A stretch of 64,000 bases of DNA from Streptomyces sp. SCUT-3. GTDB lineage: Bacteria > Actinomycetota > Actinomycetes > Streptomycetales > Streptomycetaceae. Under the pieces are notes generated by a model. The model did not search any database. It worked only from the letters and a program-made list of their open reading frames with translations, and had not been told where the DNA came from. This document shows, in pieces, positions 35,649-43,649 of this stretch. Both the position numbers and the translations under genes were made by a program. Location of the stretch: the NCBI RefSeq assembly GCF_014083985.1, contig NZ_CP046907.1, forward strand, positions 3,882,501 to 3,946,500. The letters run 5' to 3'. Each line of letters starts with the position of its first letter. Position 1 is the first letter of the stretch.

Positions 35649-37034
35649 ATGACGGCTGCGGCGAGGGCCCGCAGGGGAGGCCGCTGGATCGAGCGGTGGG
35701 ACCCCGAGGACGAGGAGTTCTGGCAGCGCACGGGCAGGCGGACCGCGACCCGCAACCTGGTGTTCTCGATCCTCTCCGAGCACGTCGGCTTCTCGGTGTG
35801 GAGCCTGTGGTCGGTCATGGTGCTCTTCATGGGGCCCGAGTACGGGGTCGACGTGGCCGGCAAGTTCTTCCTGGCCGCCGTGCCCACCCTGGTCGGAGCG
35901 GTCGTGCGGGTGCCGTACACCTTCGCCGTGGCCCGCTTCGGCGGGCGGAACTGGACGGTGGTCAGCGCCCTGCTGCTCCTGGTGCCCTCGGTCGCCGCGG
36001 CGTTCGTGATGCACCCGGGCACCTCCTACGCGACCTTCGTCGCGGTGGCCGCGCTCACCGGCGTCGGCGGCGGCAACTTCGCCTCCTCCATGACCAACAT
36101 CAACAGCTACTACCCGCTGCGGCTCAAGGGCTGGGCCCTCGGCCTGAACGCGGGCGGCGGCAACCTCGGCGTCCCCGTCCTGCAACTGGTCGCCCTGCTG
36201 GTCATCGGCACCGCCGGCGCCGCGCACCCGCGGTACGTGCTGGCCGTGTACATCCCGCTGACCGTCGTGGCCGCCGTCTGCTCGGCCCTGTTCATGGACA
36301 ACCTCGCCCCGGTGCGCAACGACACGGGGGCGGCGAGGGAGGCCGCGAAGGACCGCCACACCTGGATCATGTCCTTCCTGTACATCGGCACCTTCGGCTC
36401 GTTCATCGGGTACAGCTTCGCCTTCGGCCTGGTCCTGCAGAGCCAGTTCGGACGCACCCCGCTGCAGGCCGCGTCGCTGACCTTCGTCGGCCCGCTCCTC
36501 GGATCGCTGGCCCGCCCCGCGGGCGGGCGGCTCGCGGACCGGCTGGGAGGCGCACGGGTCACCCTGTGGACCTTCCTGGCGATGGGAGCGGCGACCGGCG
36601 TGGTCGTCGGGGCGGCGGTCGCCGGGTCGCTGCCGCTGTTCCTGGCCGGTTTCGTCGCCCTGTTCGTCCTCGGCGGAGCGGGCAACGGGTCGGCGTACAG
36701 GATGATCCCCGGCATCCACCACGACAGGGCCCTGGCCATGGGCCTGCGGGGCGAGGCGGCGGCCGCGTACGGGCGGCGGCTGTCCGGGGCCGCCATGGGC
36801 CTGATCGGGGCCGTGGGGGCGCTGGGCGGGCTCGGCATCAACCTCGCCTTCCGCCAGGCGTTCCTGACCACCGGCAGCGGCACCCCGGCGTTCGTCTCCT
36901 TCCTCGCCTTCTACGCCGCCTGCTCCGCGGTCACCTGGGCCGTGTACCTGCGCCGCCGCCCCGGGAGGGCCGCCGCCGGGGCCCCGGCCGGGCGGGCCGG
37001 GGACGCGGGCCTGCCCGCCCACGCCCGCGGCTGA
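35649..37034 (+). CDS. narK: NarK-type nitrate/nitrite MFS transporter
   Basis: 461 residues, 12 membrane segments. NarK features: WSLWSVMVLFMGPEYG at the start, the nitrate signature GVGGGNFASSMTNINSYYPLRLKGWALGLNAGGGNLGV, and FALGGAG-like LGGAGNGSAYRMIP in the second half. GGAGGCG precedes ATG 35649. It exchanges nitrate and nitrite; the next gene, nnaR, is a known regulator of nitrate assimilation, so the pair belongs together functionally. Confidence 0.94.
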   Translation: MTAAARARRGGRWIERWDPEDEEFWQRTGRRTATRNLVFSILSEHVGFSVWSLWSVMVLFMGPEYGVDVAGKFFLAAVPTLVGAVVRVPYTFAVARFGGRNWTVVSALLLLVPSVAAAFVMHPGTSYATFVAVAALTGVGGGNFASSMTNINSYYPLRLKGWALGLNAGGGNLGVPVLQLVALLVIGTAGAAHPRYVLAVYIPLTVVAAVCSALFMDNLAPVRNDTGAAREAAKDRHTWIMSFLYIGTFGSFIGYSFAFGLVLQSQFGRTPLQAASLTFVGPLLGSLARPAGGRLADRLGGARVTLWTFLAMGAATGVVVGAAVAGSLPLFLAGFVALFVLGGAGNGSAYRMIPGIHHDRALAMGLRGEAAAAYGRRLSGAAMGLIGAVGALGGLGINLAFRQAFLTTGSGTPAFVSFLAFYAACSAVTWAVYLRRRPGRAAAGAPAGRAGDAGLPAHARG

Positions 37035-37080
37035 CCGCCGGGCCCGCGCAACACGGGGGAAACACGGGTGATCCGCGACC

Positions 37081-37123
37081 GTCACGGGGGGTTGGAACCA
37101 TTCCCGGGTACCTCCAGCGAAAC
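37081..37123 (+). promoter_or_regulatory. Candidate GlnR-type nitrogen control site
   Basis: Alternating half-sites GTCAC (37081), GGAAC (37094), GGTAC (37107) and GAAAC (37119) stand 12-13 bases apart just upstream of ATG 37135. The order matches the a-b-a-b layout of GlnR boxes (GTNAC and GAAAC), but the 7-8 base gaps are longer than the 6-base consensus. GlnR control of nnaR is reported for S. coelicolor, which makes the site plausible. Confidence 0.4.
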
Positions 37124-37134
37124 GGGGCACGACG

Positions 37135-38310
37135 ATGAACCCAGCGGACGAGCGGCAGGAACGGGCGGAGCCGGCAGGAGTCCTCCCCCTGGCGGGATTC
37201 ACCGTGGGCGTCACCGCCGCCAGACGCGCGGACGACCTGGTCGCCCTGCTGGAGCGGCGCGGGGCCGCGGTGCTGCGGGCCCCCGCCCTGCGCATCGTCC
37301 CCCTGGCCGACGACGCCGAACTGATGGCCGCGACCGAGGCGCTGACCGCCTCCCGCCCGGACGTGGTGGTCGCCACCACCGCGATCGGCTTCCGGGGCTG
37401 GATCGAGGCGGCCGAGGGCTGGGGGCTGGGGGAGGCGCTGCTGGAGGGGCTGCGCGGCACCGAGCTCCTCGCCCGGGGGCCGAAGGTGCGCGGGGCGATC
37501 CGCGCGGCCGGACTGCGGGAGGACTGGTCGCCGACCTCGGAGTCGATGGCCGAGGTCCTTCGGCGGCTGCTGGACGAGGGCGTGGCCGGCCGGCGGGTCT
37601 GCGTCCAGCTCCACGGCGAGCCGCTGCCCGGGTTCGTCGAGTCGCTGCGGGCGGCCGGCGCCGAGGTCGTGGGCGTCCCCGTCTACCGCTGGATGCCGCC
37701 GGAGGACACCGCCCCCGTCGACCGGCTGCTGGACGCGGTCGCCGCCCGCGGGGTCGACGCGGTCAGCTTCACCAGCGCCCCGGCCGTCGCCGGCCTGCTC
37801 GCCCGGGCGGCCGAACGCGGCATGCGCGAGGAACTGCTGGAGGCGCTGCGCGGGGACGTGCTGGCGGCCTGCGTCGGCCCGGTCACGGCGATCCCGCTGC
37901 AGGAGGCGGACGTGCCGACCGTGCAGCCGGAGCGCTTCCGCCTCGGCCCGCTCGTCCAGCTGCTCTGCGCCGAGCTGCCCGGCCGGGTGCGCCCGCTGCC
38001 GGTCGCCGGGCACCGGCTGGAGATCCGCGGCCGCGCCGCGGTCGTCGACGGGCGGCTGAGGGCCCTGCCCCCGGCCGGGATGGCGCTGCTGCGGGCCCTG
38101 GCCCGCCGCCCCGGGTGGGTCGTCGCCCGCGCGGAGCTGCTGCGGGCGCTGCCCGGGGAGAGCAGCGACGAGCACGCGGTGGAGACCGCGATGGCCAGGC
38201 TGCGCGCGGCCCTGGGGGAGCCGGGGCTGGTGCAGACCGTCGTCAAGCGCGGCTACCGGCTGGCCCTGGACCCTGCCGCGGACACCAAGTACGGCGACCG
38301 GCGGGACTGA
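37135..38310 (+). CDS. nnaR: Uroporphyrinogen-III synthase-like protein fused to OmpR-type winged helix (NnaR)
   Basis: 391 residues. Residues 10-265 form a HemD-like two-lobed domain (LAGFTVGVTAARRADDLVALLERRGAAVLRAPALRI; VDAVSFTSAPAVAGLLARA). Residues 290-390 form an OmpR-like winged helix (ALLRALARRPGWVVARAELLRALPG...VETAMARLRAALGEPGLVQTVVKRGYRL). This fusion next to narK is the arrangement of NnaR of S. coelicolor, reported as a nitrate/nitrite assimilation regulator and GlnR target. Whether the HemD part is enzymatically active or only a ligand sensor is not settled. It probably links siroheme supply or tetrapyrrole level with nitrite reductase expression. Confidence 0.93.
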   Translation: MNPADERQERAEPAGVLPLAGFTVGVTAARRADDLVALLERRGAAVLRAPALRIVPLADDAELMAATEALTASRPDVVVATTAIGFRGWIEAAEGWGLGEALLEGLRGTELLARGPKVRGAIRAAGLREDWSPTSESMAEVLRRLLDEGVAGRRVCVQLHGEPLPGFVESLRAAGAEVVGVPVYRWMPPEDTAPVDRLLDAVAARGVDAVSFTSAPAVAGLLARAAERGMREELLEALRGDVLAACVGPVTAIPLQEADVPTVQPERFRLGPLVQLLCAELPGRVRPLPVAGHRLEIRGRAAVVDGRLRALPPAGMALLRALARRPGWVVARAELLRALPGESSDEHAVETAMARLRAALGEPGLVQTVVKRGYRLALDPAADTKYGDRRD

Positions 38311-38379
38311 CCCCGTTCGCCCGCCCGCCTGCTCGCCCGCCCGTCCGCCGCCCCGACCACCCGCTCCGCCCCGCGCGCC

Positions 38380-38856
38380 GTGCGGGGCCGCGACGGGGCC
38401 CTGCGCCGTGCCCTGGCCGCCCCTCCCACCTGCGAGCAACTGCTCGGCGCGGTCGCCCGGGACGCGGTGGACCTGCTCACCGACCCCGCCGCGCGGGCCC
38501 GGCTGCGCCGCTGCGAGGGCGAGGCGTGCCCGCTGGTCCACCTGGACTCCTCGCGGGGCGGGCGCCGCCGCTGGTGCAGCAGCGAGACCTGCGGCAACCG
38601 GGAGCGGGCCGTCCGCCACCGGCGCCGGACGGCGGGGGAGCGCCGCCCCGTCCCGCACCGGCGCCGACCTCCGGTCCCGCGCCGGCCGCCGTACGGGGTG
38701 CCGGGCGTGCGTGCGGGCTCCGGGGTGGGATACGGTGCCAGGCTGCCTCGCGGGAATCCGCACGCGGTCGCGTGCGTTGCCCTCCGGGCGGCCTCGCGGG
38801 GGGAACGAACAGCGCGGGGCAGGGACGAGCACATGCAGAAGGGGGTCCTTGCGTGA
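38380..38856 (+). pseudogene. Truncated CGNR zinc-finger (ABATE-type) protein
   Basis: Open frame of 158 codons whose first 75 residues are the C-terminal half of a CGNR zinc-finger regulator: AARARLRRCEGEACPLVHLDSSRGGRRRWCSSETCGNRERAVRHRRR. The N-terminal ABATE domain, normally about 100 residues, is missing, and the 70 bases before it run straight back to the nnaR stop. After the zinc finger the frame runs on into arginine-rich, non-family sequence and overlaps the next gene. No ribosome binding site precedes GTG 38380. Most likely a decayed remnant; a short functional zinc finger cannot be excluded. Confidence 0.6.
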
Positions 38857-41237
38857 CCGCGCAGGACACTGTCCGGGACCGGGAGATCGCGGGCGAGCAG
38901 CAGCACCTGGACCGGGTGTACCACCGGCTCGAGGAGAAGATCCACGAGGCCGAGTTCCTCATGGACGACGCCGCCAGGCGCAGCCAGGTGGGCACGCCCG
39001 GGGCGCTCGCCGAGCGCGACGCCCAGGTGTTCCGGGCCGGCCTGCACCTGAACCGGCTGAACAACGAGTTCGAGGACTTCCTCTTCGGGCGCATCGACCT
39101 GCTCCGCGGGCAGGACGGCCGGCGCGGCCCCGACGGCGCGTTCACCTCCGTCGATCCCGCCGAGGACGCGGTCGGGGAGGGCGGCGAGGCGGCGATCGGC
39201 GAGACCCTGCACATCGGCCGCCTGGGCGTCCTGGACGCCGACTACGCGCCGCTGGTCATCGACTGGCGGGCGCCCGCCGCCGCGCCCTTCTACCGGGCCA
39301 CCCCGGTCGACCCGGGCCGGGTCGTGCGCCGCCGGGTGATCCGCAGCAAGGGCCGGAAGGTCCTGGGCGTCGAGGACGACCTGCTGCGCCCCGAGCTGTC
39401 CGTGACCCTGGACGGGGACAGCCTGCCGGTGGTCGGCGACGGCGCGCTGATGGCGGCCCTGGGCCGAGCCCGCAGCCACACCATGCGCGACATCGTCGCC
39501 AGCATCCAGGCCGAGCAGGACCTGGTGATCCGGGCCCCGGCCGGCGGCGTCACCGAGGTCACCGGCGGGCCGGGCACGGGCAAGACGGCCGTCGCCCTGC
39601 ACCGGGCCGCCTACCTGCTCTACCAGGACCGGCGCCGCTACGCCGGCGGCATCCTGGTGGTCAGCCCCACTCCGCTGCTGGTCTCCTACACCGAGGGCGT
39701 GCTGCCCTCCCTCGGCGAGGAGGGGCAGGTTGCGATCCGCGCCCTCGGCTCGCTCGCCGAGGACGCGGCCGGGGCCTCGGCGGACGTCTACGACGAGCCG
39801 CCGGTGGCCCGGGTCAAGGGGTCGCTGCGCATGGTCAAGGTGCTCCGCAGGGCGGCCCGCGGCGCGCTGGAGGCGCCCGTGCCGGCCGTGCGGCAGGGGC
39901 GGGGGGCGGAGTCCGGCGACGACCTGCGGCTCTTCGACGACGAGCCGGCCGGCGCCGCCCCGGCCGGTCCCGCCGTCCCGGCCTCGCTGCGCGTCGTCGC
40001 CTTCGGCCGCACCCTGGTGCTGGAGGAGGCGGAGCTCCGCCGGATCCGCAACGCCGCGCTCGGCGGCACCGCCCCGGTCAACCTGCTGCGCCCCAGGGCC
40101 CGCCGGCTGCTGCTGGACGCGCTGTGGGCGCAGGCGGCGGCCGGCCGGTCCTTCCCCGACCCGGAGCTGGCCGCCGAGGAGCGCCGCGCCTTCGACGAGG
40201 ACGTCACCACCGAGGACTCCTTCACCGGCTTCCTCGACGCCTGGTGGCCCGCGCTCACCCCCCGCGCGGTGCTGGCCGCGATGTCGGACGAGAGGCGGCT
40301 GGGCCGCTGGGCGCGCCGGGTGCTGAACCCGCGCGAGGTGCGGCTGGTGGCGCGCTCCCTGCGGCGGCTGGACGAGCGGGGGCGGGGCCCGCTGTCGGTG
40401 CACGACGTGGCGCTGCTGGACGAACTGGACACGGTCCTGGGCCCGCAGCCGCGCGCGCGGGTGCGCCAGGTCGACCCGCAGGACCAGCTCACCGGGCTGG
40501 ACGAGGTGACGACCTACGCCGACCGGACGGCCGGCCGCGGCCGGCGGGACCGGCAGGCGGAGGAGCGCACCGACTACGCGCACGTCATCGTCGACGAGGC
40601 GCAGGACCTGACGCCGATGCAGTGGCGGATGGTGGGGCGGCGCGGCTCCAACGCGACCTGGACGGTCGTCGGGGACCCCGCGCAGAGCTCGTGGAGCGAC
40701 CCGGAGGAGGCGCAGCAGGCCCGTGACGAGGCGTTGGGCCGCAGGACCCGCCGCAGTTTCGAACTGACCGTCAACTACCGCAACCCGTCCGAGGTCGCGG
40801 AGGTGGCGTCGAAGGTGCTGGCGCTGGCGATGCCGGGGACGAGGCCGCCGGTCGCGGTGCGCTCGACCGGCCTGGTCCCGCGGTTCGCCGTGGCCGGGCC
40901 GGACCTGGGCGCCTCGGTGCGGGCGGAGGCCGAGCGGCTGCTGGACGAGGTGGAGGGCACGGTCGGCGTGGTGGTCCCGATGGGGCAGCGGCAGCGGGCC
41001 CGCGGCTGGCTGAAGGGCCTGGGCGACCGGGTGGTGGCCCTGGGCAGCCTGGAGGCCAAGGGCCTGGAGTACGACGCGACGCTGGTGGTCTCCCCGGCCG
41101 CGGTCGCGGACGAGTCCCCGGCCGGCCTGCGCGTGCTGTACGTGGCGCTGACCCGGGCGACGCAGCGGCTGACGGTGCTGTCCGCGGAGGCGGACCTCCC
41201 GGACGCCGACGGCGTGCCGGACCTCCTGCGGGACTGA
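38853..41237 (+). CDS. helD: HelD-like UvrD/REP-type helicase, RNA polymerase recycling factor
   Basis: 794 residues. The N-terminal coiled-coil arm (REIAGEQQHLDRVYHRLEEKIHEAEFLMDDAARR) would enter the secondary channel of RNA polymerase. The P-loop is GGPGTGKTAVALHRAAYLLY at about 238-257, Walker B VIVDEAQDLTPMQW near 580, and superfamily 1 motifs VNYRNPSEVAEVA, LEAKGLEYDATLVV and VALTRATQRL follow. This is the actinobacterial class II HelD, which releases stalled or rifampicin-bound RNA polymerase in some species. GTG 38853 is preceded by AAGGGGG. I found no rifampicin-associated element (the inverted repeat seen before helR genes) upstream. Confidence 0.88.
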   Translation: MTAQDTVRDREIAGEQQHLDRVYHRLEEKIHEAEFLMDDAARRSQVGTPGALAERDAQVFRAGLHLNRLNNEFEDFLFGRIDLLRGQDGRRGPDGAFTSVDPAEDAVGEGGEAAIGETLHIGRLGVLDADYAPLVIDWRAPAAAPFYRATPVDPGRVVRRRVIRSKGRKVLGVEDDLLRPELSVTLDGDSLPVVGDGALMAALGRARSHTMRDIVASIQAEQDLVIRAPAGGVTEVTGGPGTGKTAVALHRAAYLLYQDRRRYAGGILVVSPTPLLVSYTEGVLPSLGEEGQVAIRALGSLAEDAAGASADVYDEPPVARVKGSLRMVKVLRRAARGALEAPVPAVRQGRGAESGDDLRLFDDEPAGAAPAGPAVPASLRVVAFGRTLVLEEAELRRIRNAALGGTAPVNLLRPRARRLLLDALWAQAAAGRSFPDPELAAEERRAFDEDVTTEDSFTGFLDAWWPALTPRAVLAAMSDERRLGRWARRVLNPREVRLVARSLRRLDERGRGPLSVHDVALLDELDTVLGPQPRARVRQVDPQDQLTGLDEVTTYADRTAGRGRRDRQAEERTDYAHVIVDEAQDLTPMQWRMVGRRGSNATWTVVGDPAQSSWSDPEEAQQARDEALGRRTRRSFELTVNYRNPSEVAEVASKVLALAMPGTRPPVAVRSTGLVPRFAVAGPDLGASVRAEAERLLDEVEGTVGVVVPMGQRQRARGWLKGLGDRVVALGSLEAKGLEYDATLVVSPAAVADESPAGLRVLYVALTRATQRLTVLSAEADLPDADGVPDLLRD

Positions 41238-41281
41238 CGCCGACCGGCCGTGCGGTGCCCGAAGAAGGCCGGGCACGAAGA

Positions 41282-41317
41282 AGGCCGGGCGCCCCTCTTC
41301 CGAGGGGCGCCCGGCCG
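41282..41317. terminator. Terminator after helD
   Basis: About 15-bp stem (41283-41297 with 41302-41316) and a 4-base TTCC loop, 45 bases after the helD stop. Confidence 0.85.
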
Positions 41318-41544
41318 ACGCCTGCGACACCGACCCGCCATGCTCGCCTCGCGGCAAGTGGTCGCTCGAAGCGACTAAGGTTGGGCCCGGGGGCTTGGAT
41401 CGGGCCGGTGCCACGTCCAGGCTAACAAACCCTCCGCGGTTGTCATTCCGTCACGGCTCCGGACCCGCGACCGTTTGGAACGCAAGCTTTCCCCCGCGCC
41501 GTCCCCCCGGCAGCTTCGTGCTGCGGCCGCAGGACGGGTTCACG

Positions 41545-41560
41545 CCTACCGGCCGGTAGG
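41545..41560. promoter_or_regulatory. 16-bp perfect palindrome upstream of the malic enzyme gene
   Basis: CCTACCGGCCGGTAGG is perfectly symmetric. ACCGGCCGGT-centred palindromes are typical of TetR-family operators. It lies 55 bases before ATG 41615, in the promoter region. The regulator is not identified. Confidence 0.5.
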
Positions 41561-41614
41561 TGGCAGCATCTGTTTGTCACAACAGACAGTGAAAAAAGCG
41601 GAGGAAAGTCGACC

Positions 41615-43033
41615 ATGTCAACGGCACCGAGCGTCTCCAACTCCATCACGGTGCGGCTGGAGGTCCCCGCGAGCGGGACCGCGGTCAGCCAGCTGACCAC
41701 CGCGGTGGAGGCGTCCGGCGGCTCGGTCACCGGCCTGGACGTCACCGCGTCCGGCCACGAGAAGCTCCGCATAGACGTCACCGTCGCCGCCACCTCCACC
41801 GGCCACGCCGACGAGATCGTGGAAAAGATCCGCGGCATCGAGGGCGTCTCGATCGGCAAGGTCTCCGACCGGACCTTCCTGATGCACCTCGGCGGCAAGA
41901 TCGAGATGCACTCCAAGCACCCCATCCGCAGCCGCGACGACCTGTCCATGGTCTACACCCCGGGCGTGGCGCGCGTGTGCACCCAGATCGCGCAGAACCC
42001 CGAGGACGCCCGCCGGCTGACCATCAAGCGGAACACCGTCGCCGTCGTCACCGACGGCTCCGCCGTCCTCGGGCTGGGCAACATCGGCCCCATGGCGGCG
42101 CTGCCGGTCATGGAGGGCAAGGCCGCCCTGTTCAAGACCTTCGCGGGCATCGACGCCTGGCCGCTGTGCCTGGACACCCAGGACACCGACGCGATCGTGG
42201 AGATCGTCAAGGCCGTCGCCCCCGGCTTCGCGGGCATCAACCTCGAGGACATCTCCGCGCCCCGCTGCTTCGAGATCGAGGCCCGGCTGCGCGAGGCCCT
42301 GGACATCCCGGTCTTCCACGACGACCAGCACGGCACCGCCATCGTGGTGCTCGCCGCCCTGACCAACGGCCTGCGCGTGGTCGGCAAGAAGATCGAGGAC
42401 GTGCGGGTCGTCATGTCCGGCGCCGGCGCGGCCGGCACCGCCATCCTCAAGCTGCTGATGGCCGCGGGCCTGCGGCACGCGGTCGTCGCCGACATCCACG
42501 GGGTGGTGCACTCCGGCCGCGCCGACCTGGTCGACGCCGACCCGGGCAGCGCCCTGTGCTGGATCGCGGACAACACCAACCCCGAGGGCTTCACCGGCAC
42601 GCTCAAGCAGGCCGTGCGCGGCGCCGACGTCTTCATCGGCGTCTCCGCCCCCAACGTCATCGACGGCGACGACGTCGCCGCGATGGCCGACGGCGCCATC
42701 GTCTTCGCGCTGGCCAACCCCGACCCGGAGGTCGAGCCGGCGGTCGCCCGCCGCACCGCCGCCGTGGTCGCCACCGGCCGCAGCGACTTCCCGAACCAGA
42801 TCAACAACGTGCTGGTCTTCCCGGGCGTGTTCCGCGGTCTGCTGGACGCGCAGAGCCGTACCGTCGACACCGGCATGATGCTGGCAGCGGCCCGGGCGCT
42901 GGCGGACGTGGTGCACGAGGACGAGCTGAACGCGAACTACATTGTGCCCAGCGTCTTCAACGACAAGGTCGCCGGCGCGGTCGCCACGGCGGTCCGGGAG
43001 GCCGCCAGGGCAGCGGGTGCCGGAGCGGCGTGA
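41615..43033 (+). CDS. NAD(P)-dependent malic enzyme with N-terminal ACT domain
   Basis: 472 residues. An ACT-type regulatory domain covers residues 1-85 (NSITVRLEVPASGTAVSQLTTAVEASGGSVTGLDV). The malic enzyme core follows: VYTPGVARVC, TDGSAVLGLGNIG, LEDISAPRCFEIE, HDDQHGTAIV (metal-binding Asp pair) and the nucleotide fold MSGAGAAGTA. It decarboxylates malate to pyruvate, linking the TCA cycle to gluconeogenic and lipid precursors. Co-factor preference cannot be read surely. GAGGAAAG precedes ATG 41615. Confidence 0.93.
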   Translation: MSTAPSVSNSITVRLEVPASGTAVSQLTTAVEASGGSVTGLDVTASGHEKLRIDVTVAATSTGHADEIVEKIRGIEGVSIGKVSDRTFLMHLGGKIEMHSKHPIRSRDDLSMVYTPGVARVCTQIAQNPEDARRLTIKRNTVAVVTDGSAVLGLGNIGPMAALPVMEGKAALFKTFAGIDAWPLCLDTQDTDAIVEIVKAVAPGFAGINLEDISAPRCFEIEARLREALDIPVFHDDQHGTAIVVLAALTNGLRVVGKKIEDVRVVMSGAGAAGTAILKLLMAAGLRHAVVADIHGVVHSGRADLVDADPGSALCWIADNTNPEGFTGTLKQAVRGADVFIGVSAPNVIDGDDVAAMADGAIVFALANPDPEVEPAVARRTAAVVATGRSDFPNQINNVLVFPGVFRGLLDAQSRTVDTGMMLAAARALADVVHEDELNANYIVPSVFNDKVAGAVATAVREAARAAGAGAA

Positions 43034-43205
43034 CGACACAGAGTCATCAAGCCGTTTACAAGCCGCTTTTCGTGTGACCCTCGCGGGCGCCGGATTGGCA
43101 TTCCCCCTCTGTATAAGGGCAGGATGCGTATCCGGGCGAGAAGTAGCAACAGCTTGGTACTCACGCCTCAATGGCTCAAACGCAAGATGAACACGGGAGT
43201 ACGTA

Positions 43206-43487
43206 ATGAACCGCAGTGAGCTGGTTGCCGCTCTGTCCGAGCGTGCCGAGGTGACCCGCAAGGACGCCGACGCGGTGCTGGCCGCCTTCGCCGAGGTCGT
43301 CGGCGAGATCGTCGCCAAGGGCGACGAGAAGGTCACCGTCCCGGGCTTCCTGACCTTCGAGCGCACCCACCGCGCCGCGCGCACCGCGCGCAACCCGCAG
43401 ACCGGTGACCCGATCCAGATCCCGGCCGGCTACAGCGTCAAGGTCTCGGCCGGCTCCAAGCTGAAGGAAGCCGCCAAGGGCAAGTGA
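43206..43487 (+). CDS. hupA: HU-family nucleoid DNA-binding protein
   Basis: 93 residues, the classic short HU of Streptomyces. MNRSELVAALSERAEVTRKDADAVLAAF forms the dimerisation helices and GFLTFERTHRAARTARNPQTGDPIQIPAGYSVKVSAG the DNA-bending arms with the RNPQTG tip. GGGAG lies before ATG 43206. The upstream 170 bases are unusually AT-rich, fitting a strong promoter. Confidence 0.96.
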   Translation: MNRSELVAALSERAEVTRKDADAVLAAFAEVVGEIVAKGDEKVTVPGFLTFERTHRAARTARNPQTGDPIQIPAGYSVKVSAGSKLKEAAKGK

Positions 43488-43555
43488 GCCCCCGCGGCAC
43501 CGGCAGGACGACCACCGGTGCCGTGACCGGCCCGGGAGGGCCGCACACAAGCCGC

Positions 43556-43594
43556 GAGGGCGGCCGCCCGCGAGTCCCGCGGGAGGCCGCCCTC
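43556..43594. terminator. Terminator between convergent hupA and murA
   Basis: Stem of 10 bp (43556-43565 with 43585-43594), with a nested CCCGCG/CGCGGG pair in the 19-base loop. Between convergent genes, so probably bidirectional. Confidence 0.7.
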
Positions 43595-43649
43595 CGCTGT
43601 TTCCGCAGGCCCCCGCCCCGGGGGGCCGGGGCCTGCGGCGCCGGGTCCG

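Larger units (their letters stand above)
41238..41614 (+). other. Intergenic region before the malic enzyme gene
   Basis: 377 bases. It holds the helD terminator, a 16-bp palindrome (41545-41560), a small dyad TCTGTT...AACAGA (41569-41586) and the ribosome binding site GAGGAAAG of the malic enzyme gene. Nothing else could be supported. Confidence 0.5.

Noticed and set aside
38700-38852. Rifampicin-associated element upstream of helD
   Set aside because: I found no GGGGCTTGC...GCAAGGCCCC-type inverted repeat in this stretch.
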